The position numbers and the translations under genes are program-made. Of a stretch of DNA of 64,000 nucleotides, positions 50,660 to 59,395 are shown one piece after another. The stretch spans positions 286,891 to 350,890 of the forward strand of contig NZ_JACAPG010000021.1 in the NCBI RefSeq assembly GCF_013385825.1, read 5' to 3'. This stretch comes from Pseudomonas reactans (GTDB taxonomy: Bacteria > Pseudomonadota > Gammaproteobacteria > Pseudomonadales > Pseudomonadaceae). Numbering within the stretch: the stretch's first letter is position 1; the number at the start of each line of letters is the position of its first letter. The notes under the pieces were generated by a model. The model worked only from the letters and a program-made list of their open reading frames with translations. It searched no databases and had not been told where the DNA came from.

Positions 50660-52177
50660 ATGTTAGGAATCGCATCGGTGGGAATCGCATATGGCGCGGG
50701 CTCCCTGGTCCGGCAAGTCGTACAGGCCTTCGCTGGAGACTACTCACCCGTTGCTTCAAAACCTGTGGCTGTCGGTACTGAGTACCTCAGTGTCAACGAG
50801 CTCAGCAGGCAAATGGCCCTCCCGGGCGGGCTTACTTCGGCCGATCTGGTCACTCACCTGCAGGAGCGGATTCGCAGGCTGGATCCGCAACTCAACGCTG
50901 TCATCGAGCTCAACCCCAAGGCATATGAAACCGCACGTGAGTTGGATCGTGAGCGGGCCAGCGGCAACGTGCGCGGGCCGCTGCATGGCATTCCTATCTT
51001 GCTCAAGGACACGATCGAAACCGAGGGTATGCAAACCAGTGCGGGTGCGTTTGGGCTCGTCGGTGAAGCTGCTGGCAAGAACGCCCCGTTGGTTGACTAC
51101 CTGATCAAGCAGGGCGCAGTGATCCTCGGTAAAACCAATATGACCGAAATGGCGGGGTTTCGTGGGGTGGCCGATGGCTGGAGCAGTCGTGGCGGGCAAA
51201 CCCGTAACCCTCATCACGTGGATGCGGACGTTGGAGGTTCCAGCTCCGGTTCCGCTGCAGCGGTTGCTGCTGGCTTGGCGCCTTTGGCGGTGGGGGCAGA
51301 AACCAGTGGTTCGATCATTGTGCCGGCAGCACGCAACGGTATTGTCGGGTTCAAGCCTACTGTCGGGCTGCTAGATCGTAACGGGATTATTCCGGCGAGT
51401 CATCACCAGGACACACCGGGTCCGATGACGCGTTCGGTGTTTGACGCTGCGCTGATGCTCAACGCCATGTCAGGCAGTGATCCTAAGGACCCGGCAAGTG
51501 TGGGAGCGCCCCGAGGTATCGATTACACGCAGTTGCTGGTGCCAGGGGCCTTGAAAGGCAAGCGTATTGGCTATCCTGCCACCTTCTCCAAAGATGGCGA
51601 AACCCTGCCAGTGGAGAACAGCACGCAGTTCAATCGGACACTGGAAGTGCTTCGCGAGCAAGGCGCGGTGTTGGTGCCGGTCAACCTGCGCCTGGCCGAT
51701 GCCTCACGCTACGACGAACTGTTGCTCTCGGATGTGAAGGACGAGCTGAACACCTACCTGGGCAAGCGCTCGGGGTTGCCGGCCAAGTCGCTGACTGAAC
51801 TGATCCGGTTCAACGATTTACGTGACGGCAGTGAGACGGATCATCAACCGGTGCTCAAGGAAATCAGCGCCTCAACGCTGACGCCAGAGGAGCGCAAGCC
51901 ACTGTGGGATGCGCTCATCCAGGATTTCAAAAGTACGATTGATGACCCGATCAAGGCAGAAAACCTAGACGCAATGGTGTCGGATTTCGACACCAACAGC
52001 TACTTCGGTGTCGCGGCGGCCGGCTATCCGGGAATCGCCGTACCGTCTGGTGTCGATGAGGATGGCCTACCCACCAGTGCCTACTTTTTTGGTACCCAAT
52101 GGGCCGAACCCACCTTGCTGGCAGTGGCCCATGGGTATGAGCAGGCCGCTCAGGTAGCGGTCAAACCGGCACTTTGA
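50660..52177 (+). CDS. Amidase-signature family protein
   Basis: 505 aa. The Ser-cisSer-Lys set is visible: GIPILLKDTIETEG with the catalytic Lys, GGSSSGSAAAVAAGLAPLAVGAETSGSIIVPA with the paired serines. A leading hydrophobic stretch (MLGIASVGIAYGAGSLV) could be a membrane anchor or signal. Hydrolyses amides; substrate unknown. It follows a homologue of its own C-terminal half by 97 bp. Its stop overlaps the convergent SDR gene by 17 bp. Confidence 0.9.
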   Translation: MLGIASVGIAYGAGSLVRQVVQAFAGDYSPVASKPVAVGTEYLSVNELSRQMALPGGLTSADLVTHLQERIRRLDPQLNAVIELNPKAYETARELDRERASGNVRGPLHGIPILLKDTIETEGMQTSAGAFGLVGEAAGKNAPLVDYLIKQGAVILGKTNMTEMAGFRGVADGWSSRGGQTRNPHHVDADVGGSSSGSAAAVAAGLAPLAVGAETSGSIIVPAARNGIVGFKPTVGLLDRNGIIPASHHQDTPGPMTRSVFDAALMLNAMSGSDPKDPASVGAPRGIDYTQLLVPGALKGKRIGYPATFSKDGETLPVENSTQFNRTLEVLREQGAVLVPVNLRLADASRYDELLLSDVKDELNTYLGKRSGLPAKSLTELIRFNDLRDGSETDHQPVLKEISASTLTPEERKPLWDALIQDFKSTIDDPIKAENLDAMVSDFDTNSYFGVAAAGYPGIAVPSGVDEDGLPTSAYFFGTQWAEPTLLAVAHGYEQAAQVAVKPAL

Positions 52178-52964
52178 CGCCATAACGTGCCGCTGGGGAG
52201 CGATGTGACAGGTTGGGCCCCAGCGCCAGGCGTGCTGTTTCGTAGGTGTCCCAGTCCAGGCGGTCGGGCAATGAGGGGATTGTCACCTTTTCACCCTGGG
52301 CAAGGCCTGCCAGCGCGGCATCCACCAGATTTTCCGTGGTCATGACGATGGTGTCGGGGAGGTTGTTCACGGGCAGCCCCGCGACATCCCAGAACTCGGT
52401 GGCGGTGGCGCCGGGCAGCACCACTTGAACATTGACACCCTTATCGCTCAGTTCATGGTCGAGGGATTCGCTGAACGCCTGTACAAAGGCCTTGGTGCCG
52501 GCGTACACACCATTCAACAACTTAGGCGCGATCGCGACGATCGACCCGATGTTGATCAGGGTGCCACGGCCTTCGGCGACAAAATTGGTCGCGGCGGCTT
52601 TTGCCAGGCGAGTGAGCGCAAGGACATTGAGCAGGATCATGGCGTCCATCTTGCCCGCGTCCGAGGCCAGCAGTGATGCCGTCGCACCGACGCCGGCGTT
52701 GTTCACCAGCAGGCTGATGCGGCTGTCTTCAAGCAGAATCTGTTCAATGCGCGCCAGGTCGGCAGGCAGGTTGAGGTCGGCCGCCTCTGTCTGGATGTCC
52801 CGTTGGGTCTCGGCTTTCAGTCGGGCCGCGAGTTGGTCCAGTCGCTGCTGGTTGCGTGCCACCAGAATCAGGTCGTAACCCTGGCGAGCCAGGCGGTCGG
52901 CATACACGGCACCGATCCCGGACGAAGCGCCAGTGATCAGGGCATAACCTTTGGATTGAGTCAT
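52161..52964 (-). CDS. Short-chain dehydrogenase/reductase (SDR)
   Basis: 267 aa from the ATG at 52964. TGASSGIGAVYADRLARQG cofactor loop, NNAG (LLVNNAGVGA), catalytic Ser (NIGSIVAI) and YAGTKAFVQAFSESL with the Tyr-x-x-x-Lys pair. Standard classical SDR, longer at the C-terminus than most. Divergent from the AraC-type gene at 53079 across 114 bp. It overlaps the amidase gene 3' end, convergently, by 17 bp. Confidence 0.88.
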   Translation of the reverse strand: MTQSKGYALITGASSGIGAVYADRLARQGYDLILVARNQQRLDQLAARLKAETQRDIQTEAADLNLPADLARIEQILLEDSRISLLVNNAGVGATASLLASDAGKMDAMILLNVLALTRLAKAAATNFVAEGRGTLINIGSIVAIAPKLLNGVYAGTKAFVQAFSESLDHELSDKGVNVQVVLPGATATEFWDVAGLPVNNLPDTIVMTTENLVDAALAGLAQGEKVTIPSLPDRLDWDTYETARLALGPNLSHRSPAARYGVKVPV

Positions 52965-53078
52965 TGCAGTTGCTCCAGAAGGGCCGGGGAAGGGCGGCCT
53001 TGTTGGATTCAAGATTATGGGTGTAATGTATTGGCTGCAATGTCATATATCCCTCTTTTCGGGACATGAGGTTTCACC

Positions 53079-54017
53079 ATGGTATCTATTGGTATTCTGC
53101 TGTTTCCCGGGTTCCAGATGCTCAGCCTGGGCACCAGCACCGTGTTCGAATTCGCCAACTTTGAGTTGGGCCAACCGTTCTATCGTGTGGACCTTTTGTC
53201 GGAACACGGTGGGCCGATCAAAAGCTCCATGGGCTTTGCCATCGACACTGTGCCCTTCGGCCAACAGCACTACGACACAGTGCTGGTGGTGGGAGACAAC
53301 GAATTGCTGAAAGCCACGCCTGGCATGCTGACCTACTTGCAGCAAGCCATGCTCACTTCGCGTCGCGTGACATCCGCCTGCACCGGTTCTTTCTATCTGG
53401 CCGCCGCCGGGTTGCTGGAGGGCCGCAAAGCGACGACCCATTGGTACCACGCCCACACGTTTCGTCAGGCCTATCCAAACGTACGGCTGGAGGAAGACCG
53501 TATCTTCACCGTCGATGGTCCGCTCTGGACCTCAGCCGGCCTGACCGCCGCCCTCGACCTGGCCCTGGCTTTGGTCGAACATGACCTGGGGGTTGAGGTT
53601 ACACGCGCAGTGGCGCGTAAATTGGTGGTCTACCACCGACGCGCAGGTGGCCAGTCACAATTTTCCGCCTTGCTGGAAATCGACCCCAAATCCGATCGAG
53701 TGCAAACCGCCCTGGTCTACGCCCGAGAACACTTGCAGGACGATCTCTCAGTGGATCAGTTGGCTGAAGTCGCCCATTTGAGCCCGCGCCAATTCAGCCG
53801 ATTGTTCCGCACAGAAACCGGCCAGTCACCCGCCAAGGCTATCGAGCGGTTGCGCATCGAGGCAGCCCGCCTGTTGCTTGAGTCTGGCGATCATTCCATC
53901 GATATCATCGCTCGGGAGACCGGCTTCGGTGACCCGGAGCGTATGCGCCGCGCCTTCCTGCGTGCCTTTGGCCAACCGCCGCAGATGATGCGTCGGGCGT
54001 TGCAACTGCAGGCGTGA
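53079..54017 (+). CDS. GlxA-type transcriptional regulator (DJ-1/PfpI domain plus AraC HTH)
   Basis: 312 aa. N-terminal DJ-1/PfpI domain (residues 1-170) with SIGILLFPGFQMLSLGTSTVFEFAN and the cysteine region SACTGSFYLAAAGLLEGRKATTHW, then an AraC DNA-binding domain: LSVDQLAEVAHLSPRQFSRLFRTETGQSPAKAIERLR and IDIIARETGFGDPERMRRAFLRAFGQPPQ. Regulators of this type control catabolism of nitrogen compounds or aldehydes. It is divergent from the SDR gene, likely its target. Ligand unknown. Confidence 0.9.
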   Translation: MVSIGILLFPGFQMLSLGTSTVFEFANFELGQPFYRVDLLSEHGGPIKSSMGFAIDTVPFGQQHYDTVLVVGDNELLKATPGMLTYLQQAMLTSRRVTSACTGSFYLAAAGLLEGRKATTHWYHAHTFRQAYPNVRLEEDRIFTVDGPLWTSAGLTAALDLALALVEHDLGVEVTRAVARKLVVYHRRAGGQSQFSALLEIDPKSDRVQTALVYAREHLQDDLSVDQLAEVAHLSPRQFSRLFRTETGQSPAKAIERLRIEAARLLLESGDHSIDIIARETGFGDPERMRRAFLRAFGQPPQMMRRALQLQA

Positions 54018-54021
54018 GGCT

Positions 54022-54387
54022 CTATGCACCACTAGGTTCAAGTGGTGCCGACGTTGGCCCTATCAGACGAGAGAGGATGCCTTGCGCTACAGGCTCCGGT
54101 TCTTCGGAGTCAAACCGGCGCACACTCATCCCCCACCCCGGCGCAAACCCTGGGAAGAACACCAGCCCTTCAGCCTCCAACCGAAACGCCAAGGCCAGGC
54201 GGGTTTCATCACCCACGTCATGTTGGTTTTCAAACTGTTGAACCGCCTCAACCGCCACACCGGCCTGGCGCGCCAGGTCTTCCCGGCTCCAGCCCAACAT
54301 CGCGCGGGCCTGCACGCTGTGCTTGGCGGTGAATTGATGCAGGACGATCTGCTGTTCTACGAAAGAGCTCATTGCCAGAGAGGACAT
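54022..54387 (-). CDS. XRE-family HTH regulator behind a LexA-like box
   Basis: 121 aa. HTH: ARAMLGWSREDLARQAGVAVEAVQQFENQHDVGDETRLAL at residues 26-65, followed by EAEGLVFFPGFAPGWGMSVRR. ATG at 54387 has GGAG six bases upstream. A CTG-N10-CAG element, the LexA consensus spacing, lies about 38 bases upstream of the start. So expression may rise after DNA damage. No prophage genes are adjacent. It converges with the GlxA-type gene. Confidence 0.78.
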   Translation of the reverse strand: MSSLAMSSFVEQQIVLHQFTAKHSVQARAMLGWSREDLARQAGVAVEAVQQFENQHDVGDETRLALAFRLEAEGLVFFPGFAPGWGMSVRRFDSEEPEPVAQGILSRLIGPTSAPLEPSGA

Positions 54388-54425
54388 GGGGTTTCTCCAG
54401 GTTCGACGGGGGAGGACAAACTATA

Positions 54426-54441
54426 CTGTGTTTTTGTACAG
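54426..54441 (-). promoter_or_regulatory. Candidate LexA (SOS) box
   Basis: On the minus strand the 16-mer is ctgtacaaaaacacag, i.e. CTG-N10-CAG with an A-rich centre as in Pseudomonas LexA sites. TATAG, a -10-like hexamer, follows directly. It points at the XRE gene at 54387. Confidence 0.5.
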
Positions 54442-54480
54442 TTGTTTTGACCGCTCATCAACTGGATTTTTGTTGACCCA

Positions 54481-55440
54481 CTATTCTACCCCTGGCGCCT
54501 CCCGAATGATCAGGTGGTCCAGGTTCTCGATGTTCGCGCTGAATACCCCAAACGTCTGCTCGGGATTCCTTTTGCTCGGCACCTGTTGCAGCTCCGGCGT
54601 CACCCCGTAGAAGAAGCAGTACAGTGCACGCTCACTGTCCACCGCCGCCTTGATCTGCTCTAAAAACGCTTTGCGCTTGCGGTAGTTTTCAATGAGCTTT
54701 TTGCTCAGATAGACGTTGACCGAGTAGGGCTTCTTGTCGAGCCACACTTTCTTTTCGAAGTCGATGCGAAAGCTGCTGGTGTAGTCTTTGATTTCTTTGA
54801 TCTTGCCCCAGTAGATCAGGCCTTTGTTGTCCTGCAGGTACTCGATCTTCTTGAAAAACGTCCAGTAGGTCGCGGTGTGGTCACCGACCTTCAGCGGCAT
54901 GGACTTGAGCTTGTCCTTGTCGTCGAGGTTGGACACGAAACATTCCACAGGGTGGGCGAACACGCTGGTTTTGTCTGGGGTGCTGTCATTGGTGCTGTCA
55001 TTGGTGCTGTGGGAGACGGAGCTTGGATTTGAAGGCGCCTTCACTGGATCGTGTGAGATGTTTCCCTCTGCCCCGGCAAGCCGATTTTTGCGTTCGTACT
55101 GACGACGAGTGAGGACAAACTCCGATGGGAAGTTGTCTTCACGCTCGTCGTCATTTTCACCTGTCGCGGTTTTATGGCTACTGGCGTAGCGGCAACCCGC
55201 TATATGCCGGGTGCCGGTCTTGTTCTTGAAATGCGGCGTGCGCAGGTAATTGACGTTTTTGGCGTTGAACGTGCTCAGTGCGTTGCTGGTATCAAACGCC
55301 GCACGGCATTCATCATTGGGGCAGAGGAAGCAGTCCTGGTCGGAATCGAAATCAGCGGTTTCGTCGAAATTCAGGTCTCGTACGTCATAGATCGACAGCT
55401 TGTCATCGAGACTCAGGCTGTAGGCCGTGTCGAATTTCAT
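54481..55440 (-). CDS. Hypothetical protein with an N-terminal zinc-ribbon-like motif
   Basis: 319 aa, no signal peptide. Residues 37-83 hold C37, C40, C45, H70, H79 and C83 in the pattern CFLCPNDEC...HFKNKTGTRHIAGC, resembling the N-terminal zinc module of CoiA-like proteins. A low-complexity linker (SHSTNDSTNDSTPD, residues about 144-157) joins it to a charged C-terminal half with WTFFKKIEYLQDNKGLIYWGKIKEI and an ALYCFFYG segment. The linker is encoded by a tandem 12-base repeat. The Lys- and Asp-rich sequence is unlike the neighbours, suggesting transfer from elsewhere. Function unknown; nuclease- or nucleic-acid-linked is a guess. Confidence 0.6.
   Translation of the reverse strand: MKFDTAYSLSLDDKLSIYDVRDLNFDETADFDSDQDCFLCPNDECRAAFDTSNALSTFNAKNVNYLRTPHFKNKTGTRHIAGCRYASSHKTATGENDDEREDNFPSEFVLTRRQYERKNRLAGAEGNISHDPVKAPSNPSSVSHSTNDSTNDSTPDKTSVFAHPVECFVSNLDDKDKLKSMPLKVGDHTATYWTFFKKIEYLQDNKGLIYWGKIKEIKDYTSSFRIDFEKKVWLDKKPYSVNVYLSKKLIENYRKRKAFLEQIKAAVDSERALYCFFYGVTPELQQVPSKRNPEQTFGVFSANIENLDHLIIREAPGVE
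54986..55009. repeat. Tandem 12-bp repeat inside the hypothetical gene
   Basis: tgtcattggtgc occurs twice in a row, followed by a partial tgtgg copy, and encodes the repeated STND linker. Variation in copy number could change the linker length. Confidence 0.6.
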
Positions 55441-55494
55441 GGGGCTCGGGTCCGTGAGAGGTTTCGCTATTAATAGCGGGATCCTGCGTAAATA

Positions 55495-56664
55495 TCAGCA
55501 AGAACCTGCAACCCGTCGCCCGCTCAAGAAGCACAGCGTACCGCCCACCGCCGTCAACCCGGCCAGTGCATAAAACATCGTGGTCGGCGGTGAGTTGATC
55601 AACAGATAGCCACAAATCACCGGGCTCAACGCGCCGCCGAAGGCCGCCAGGTTCTGTGCGCCGTAGTAACTGCCTCGCAGCGACTCGGGAGCGAGGGTGT
55701 CGATAAACAGGAATTCGGACGGGAAGATAATCATCTCGCCCAACGTAAACACGAACATCGCCACACACCATGACAGCAGGCTGTCGGCCTGACTGAAGCC
55801 GAGCAGGCCGCCGATGAACAGCGCAGTGCCCAGCAGGATCCAGTAACGTAGTTGTTCACGCTTGAGGAAGCGGCCGATCTGGTATTGCAGCAACATCACG
55901 GTAATGGCGTTACAGGCCAGCACCGCGGAAAGAATCTTCAGCGCATCATCCGGGTTGTGAATCACCAACAGAAATTGCGACAGGTACAAGGTGTAGCGGC
56001 CATGCACGATGGTGCTCAACAGGCTGCCGCCGGTGAACAGCACCAGGCTGCGGTCGTTGCGCAGGGTTTTCAGGGTGGTGAGAAAACTCAAGGGTTTGCT
56101 GCTTTCATCACGCAGGGTGGGCGGGATGCCGATCATCAGGAACACGCTGATAAACGCAATGGCGCTGGACAGCATAAATGGCAACAGCGGCATCTGCCCG
56201 GCAATCACCACGCCGACCATAGGGCCCGTGGCGTAGCCGATATTCGTGAGGGTGTAGCGCAGTGAAAACACCTTGGCGCGCTGCTCCACCGGCAGGTTTT
56301 CGCTGATGATCGCCTTGGAGCCGATCAGGAACAGCGCCGATGCCGACTCGGTAATCACCAGCGTCAACGTGGTGAGGTAGAGGTTGGTGGCAAAGGTCAG
56401 TAACAGAAAACCGATGGAGCTTGAGAGCATCGCCAGGATAAGCAGCTTGCGCTTTTCCATGCGGTCGATGACGTAGCCGCCGTAGAGGCCCATCAAGGTG
56501 GCGGTAAACACCGCGATGCCCATCAGCAAGCCGATGTCCTGCTGATCGAGGCCCAGGCGTCGGCTCAGCAGCAAAGTCATCAAGGGACTGGTCATTGCCC
56601 GACTGATGACAATGGTCAGCGAGCAAATCATCAGGCGGCGGATTACCAGAGAGTAGGTGGCCAC
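55495..56664 (-). CDS. MFS efflux transporter (DHA1-like)
   Basis: 389 aa with about 12 membrane segments. The loop-2 motif GGYVIDRMEKRKLLI and the segment-5 region LRYTLTNIGYATGPMVGVVIAG are typical of the drug:H+ antiporter branch. LGLDQQDIGLLMGIAVF opens the transmembrane part. Compact, no large loops, so drug or metabolite efflux. No regulator is directly adjacent. The inverted repeat at 56727 separates it from the ABC transporter genes on the same strand. Confidence 0.87.
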   Translation of the reverse strand: MATYSLVIRRLMICSLTIVISRAMTSPLMTLLLSRRLGLDQQDIGLLMGIAVFTATLMGLYGGYVIDRMEKRKLLILAMLSSSIGFLLLTFATNLYLTTLTLVITESASALFLIGSKAIISENLPVEQRAKVFSLRYTLTNIGYATGPMVGVVIAGQMPLLPFMLSSAIAFISVFLMIGIPPTLRDESSKPLSFLTTLKTLRNDRSLVLFTGGSLLSTIVHGRYTLYLSQFLLVIHNPDDALKILSAVLACNAITVMLLQYQIGRFLKREQLRYWILLGTALFIGGLLGFSQADSLLSWCVAMFVFTLGEMIIFPSEFLFIDTLAPESLRGSYYGAQNLAAFGGALSPVICGYLLINSPPTTMFYALAGLTAVGGTLCFLSGRRVAGSC

Positions 56665-56726
56665 GGCGGGGCGAGTGTCCTTATTATTTTTTCAACACAA
56701 CACACATCACGGATAAGGCGGGCTTC

Positions 56727-56821
56727 TGTGGCGAGGGAGCTTGCTCCCGTTTGACTGCGCAGCAGTCACCGGCTTTCAGGGGCGCTTCGCACCCCAACGC
56801 GAGCAAGCTCGCTCGCCACAA
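56727..56821. repeat. Inverted repeat, 'tgtggcgag' type
   Basis: tgtggcgagggagcttgctcccg is opposed by gcgagcaagctcgctcgccaca, with inner arms tgactgcgcagcagtca between them. It is related to the element at 5556. It separates the MFS gene from the amino-acid transporter operon and may end the operon transcript. Confidence 0.8.
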
Positions 56822-56835
56822 AAAGCGCTTCCCAA

Positions 56836-57657
56836 TTACTGGCCGGAGTTGATGGAGATTTTTTCTACGGCGCCTTGCTCCAGGTCCCACTTTTTCAGGA
56901 TCTTGCCGTACGTCCCATCATCGATCATGCCCTGCAACGCCTCACTGATCGCCGTGACCAGTTCAGTGTTGCTCTTCTCAATCCCAAGCCCCGTGAATTG
57001 CTTGGAAATCGCCAGGCCCACCGGCTTGTACTTGCCCTTGTCCAGCGACATCAAGTAGGGAATGGTCTCGCTGCCCTGCATCGCCGCATCCAAGCGGTTC
57101 TGCTGCAACTGCGCCCGCGCATCCGCCGAGCCTTCAGTGCCGATCACCACGATCGCCGGCTTACCCGCCGCTTCGCAGTTTTCCTTGCTCCATGCGGCAA
57201 TTTCCGACGGCCAGGTGGTACGGCGACTGGTGCCGACTTTTTTACCGCACAGGTCAGTCAATTCCTTGAGGTCTTCACGCTTGGCCATAGTGTACAACTG
57301 CGGGCCGCTGGTGAAGTAGTCGATGAAGGTCACGGATTTCTGGCGCTCGGCGGTGTCGGTCATGCCCGACAGCACAATGTCCACGCGCTTGGTGGTCAGG
57401 CCGCTGAGCATCTGCTCGAAGCCGGTTTCCTGCCACTTGATCTTCACGCCCAGGCGCTCGGCCAGGGCGTTGCCCAGGTCGAAGTCCAGGCCGGTGATCT
57501 TGTTGGTGGCCGGGTCCTTGAAGTCCATCGGCGGATAGTTCGGCACGATGGCCGCGCTGATCTCACCCTTGTCCTTGATTGCCGCCGGCAATGCCGCGAA
57601 AACTGCAGTGGAGGCCATCAAGCCTGCGAGCAACGTTGGGATAAACAATTTTTTCAT
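56836..57657 (-). CDS. Amino-acid ABC transporter periplasmic binding protein (family 3)
   Basis: 273 aa. Signal peptide MKKLFIPTLLAGLMASTAVFA. Mature landmarks are ITGLDFDLGNALAERLGVKIKWQETGFEQMLSGLTTKRVDIVLSGMTDTAERQ, the binding-protein family 3 signature, and the aspartate region GTEGSADARAQLQQNRLDAAM. It binds a polar amino acid, perhaps arginine or ornithine given the operon, and delivers it to the permease and ATPase encoded directly upstream (spacings of 25 and 24 bp). Confidence 0.9.
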   Translation of the reverse strand: MKKLFIPTLLAGLMASTAVFAALPAAIKDKGEISAAIVPNYPPMDFKDPATNKITGLDFDLGNALAERLGVKIKWQETGFEQMLSGLTTKRVDIVLSGMTDTAERQKSVTFIDYFTSGPQLYTMAKREDLKELTDLCGKKVGTSRRTTWPSEIAAWSKENCEAAGKPAIVVIGTEGSADARAQLQQNRLDAAMQGSETIPYLMSLDKGKYKPVGLAISKQFTGLGIEKSNTELVTAISEALQGMIDDGTYGKILKKWDLEQGAVEKISINSGQ

Positions 57658-57682
57658 GGGGGCGTTCTCGTTTGTTTTTTAG

Positions 57683-58447
57683 TTAAGTGCGAACGGCAGA
57701 AATAAAGCTTTGGGTACGCGGGTTTTGTGGGCTTATTAGAATTTCTTCGGGGCTGCCGGCTTCCACAATCTGGCCGGCATCCATAAACACCATGCGGTTG
57801 GACACTTCACGGGCGAAGCCCAGTTCATGGGTGACCACGATCATGGTCATGCCGGTGGTGGCCAAATCGCGCATCACCGACAGCACTTCGCCTACCAGCT
57901 CCGGGTCGAGGGCTGACGTGGGTTCGTCAAACAGCATCAATTTGGGTCGCATCGCCAGCGCACGGGCAATCGCCACACGCTGTTGCTGTCCCCCGGATAA
58001 CTCCACCGGATAGGCATTGCGCTTGTCCGCCAGGCCGACACGGGCCAGCAGCTCCAGCGCGTCTTCGATGGCTTCCTTGGGCGAGCGCTTGAGCACCTGG
58101 CACGGGCCTTCGATGATGTTCTGCAACACGGTCATATGCGGGAACAAATTGAAGCGTTGAAACACCATGCCGGTGGCCAAGCGCTGGCGGGCGATCTGCG
58201 ATTCGTTCATCTCATGCAGCTTGTTGCCGACGACGCGGTAACCCACCAGTTCGCCGTCGACCCACAGGCCGCCCTTGTCGATTTTTTCCAGCTGGTTGAC
58301 GCAGCGCAGCAGGGTGCTTTTACCGGAACCCGACGGGCCGATGATGCACATCACTTCGCCTTGCTCGACCTCGATATTGATGTCACGCAGCGCGTGATAC
58401 TGGTCGTAATACTTGTTCAGGTTGACGGCCTTGACGATGCTTCTCAT
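57683..58447 (-). CDS. Amino-acid ABC transporter ATPase
   Basis: 254 aa. Walker A GPSGSGKST (residues 38-46), signature LSGGQQQRVAIARALAMRPKLMLFDEPTSALDPE with Walker B in LMLFDEP, and the His loop VTHELGFAREVSNRMVFM. Standard GlnQ/HisP-type ATPase. Forms the inner-membrane complex with the permease encoded just upstream and the binding protein encoded just downstream. Confidence 0.95.
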   Translation of the reverse strand: MRSIVKAVNLNKYYDQYHALRDINIEVEQGEVMCIIGPSGSGKSTLLRCVNQLEKIDKGGLWVDGELVGYRVVGNKLHEMNESQIARQRLATGMVFQRFNLFPHMTVLQNIIEGPCQVLKRSPKEAIEDALELLARVGLADKRNAYPVELSGGQQQRVAIARALAMRPKLMLFDEPTSALDPELVGEVLSVMRDLATTGMTMIVVTHELGFAREVSNRMVFMDAGQIVEAGSPEEILISPQNPRTQSFISAVRT

Positions 58448-58471
58448 GGGGCAAATCTCCTCAACACAGAC

Positions 58472-59350
58472 TTACGAACGCTTGCCGGCGCCGCGGGCAA
58501 AACGACGCTCGAGGCGGCTTTGACCAAATGAAAGAACAGTCACCACCGCCAGGTACCAGATGCCGGCTACGATCAGCAGCTCCATGACCCGCGCGTTGGC
58601 GTAGTAGATGTTTTGGGCGTTGTGCAGCAGCTCCGAGTACTGGATTACGCTGGCCAGGCTGGTCATTTTCACCATGCTGATGAACTCGTTGCCTACAGGC
58701 GGAATGATCACGCGCATCGCCTGGGGAAGAATGATCCTACGCAACGCCTGAAGGCTCGGCATGCCGATGGACTTGGCGGCTTCGTACTGGCCGGTATCCA
58801 CCGACAGCAAACCGGCGCGCACCACTTCGGCCGTGTAGGCGCCCTGATTGATGCTCAAGCCGAGCAGGGCAGCCACGAACGGCGTCATCAGGTCGACGGT
58901 GTCGATGCTGAACAGGCCGGGAATCGCGATCACCGGGAAGATCAACGCCAGGTTGAACCACAACAGCAGTTGCAGGATCAGCGGCGTGCCCCGGAACAGC
59001 CAGGTGTAGGTGATGGCCACATAGCGCAGGATCGGGTTGGCCGACATGCGCATGATCGCCGTAATCACGCCGATCACCACGCCCAGCGCCATCGCCAGGA
59101 TCGACATGACGATAGTATTCACCAGGCCCCAGAGGATGGCTTCAGATGTGAGGAACTGCCCGATGTAGGACCATTCGATCTGGCCGTTGGCAAACGCACG
59201 CAACAGCGCGGCCAGCACGATCACGATCAGCGTGGCAAAAAACATCCGCCCGTAATAGCGACGCGGCACGTGCTCGTACTGCGTGATATCGAATTGGTTC
59301 TCGGACAACTTGCGCTCGGCTTCCAAGCGCTCTGCCGGGGTTTGGTTCAT
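58472..59350 (-). CDS. Amino-acid ABC transporter permease
   Basis: 292 aa with about five membrane helices: FATLIVIVLAALLRAFA, ILWGLVNTIVMSILAMALGVVIGVITAI, and WLFRGTPLILQLLLWFNLALIF, plus the EAA-like loop in AAKSIGMPSLQALRRIILPQAMRVIIPP. HisM/GlnP family. Moves the amino acid bound by the family-3 protein. It follows argH by 123 bp that contain an inverted repeat, and precedes the ATPase gene by 24 bp. Confidence 0.93.
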   Translation of the reverse strand: MNQTPAERLEAERKLSENQFDITQYEHVPRRYYGRMFFATLIVIVLAALLRAFANGQIEWSYIGQFLTSEAILWGLVNTIVMSILAMALGVVIGVITAIMRMSANPILRYVAITYTWLFRGTPLILQLLLWFNLALIFPVIAIPGLFSIDTVDLMTPFVAALLGLSINQGAYTAEVVRAGLLSVDTGQYEAAKSIGMPSLQALRRIILPQAMRVIIPPVGNEFISMVKMTSLASVIQYSELLHNAQNIYYANARVMELLIVAGIWYLAVVTVLSFGQSRLERRFARGAGKRS

Positions 59351-59395
59351 GGTGAATCTCCGAAACTACGATCAATCTAAAGACATGCGCCCCCC

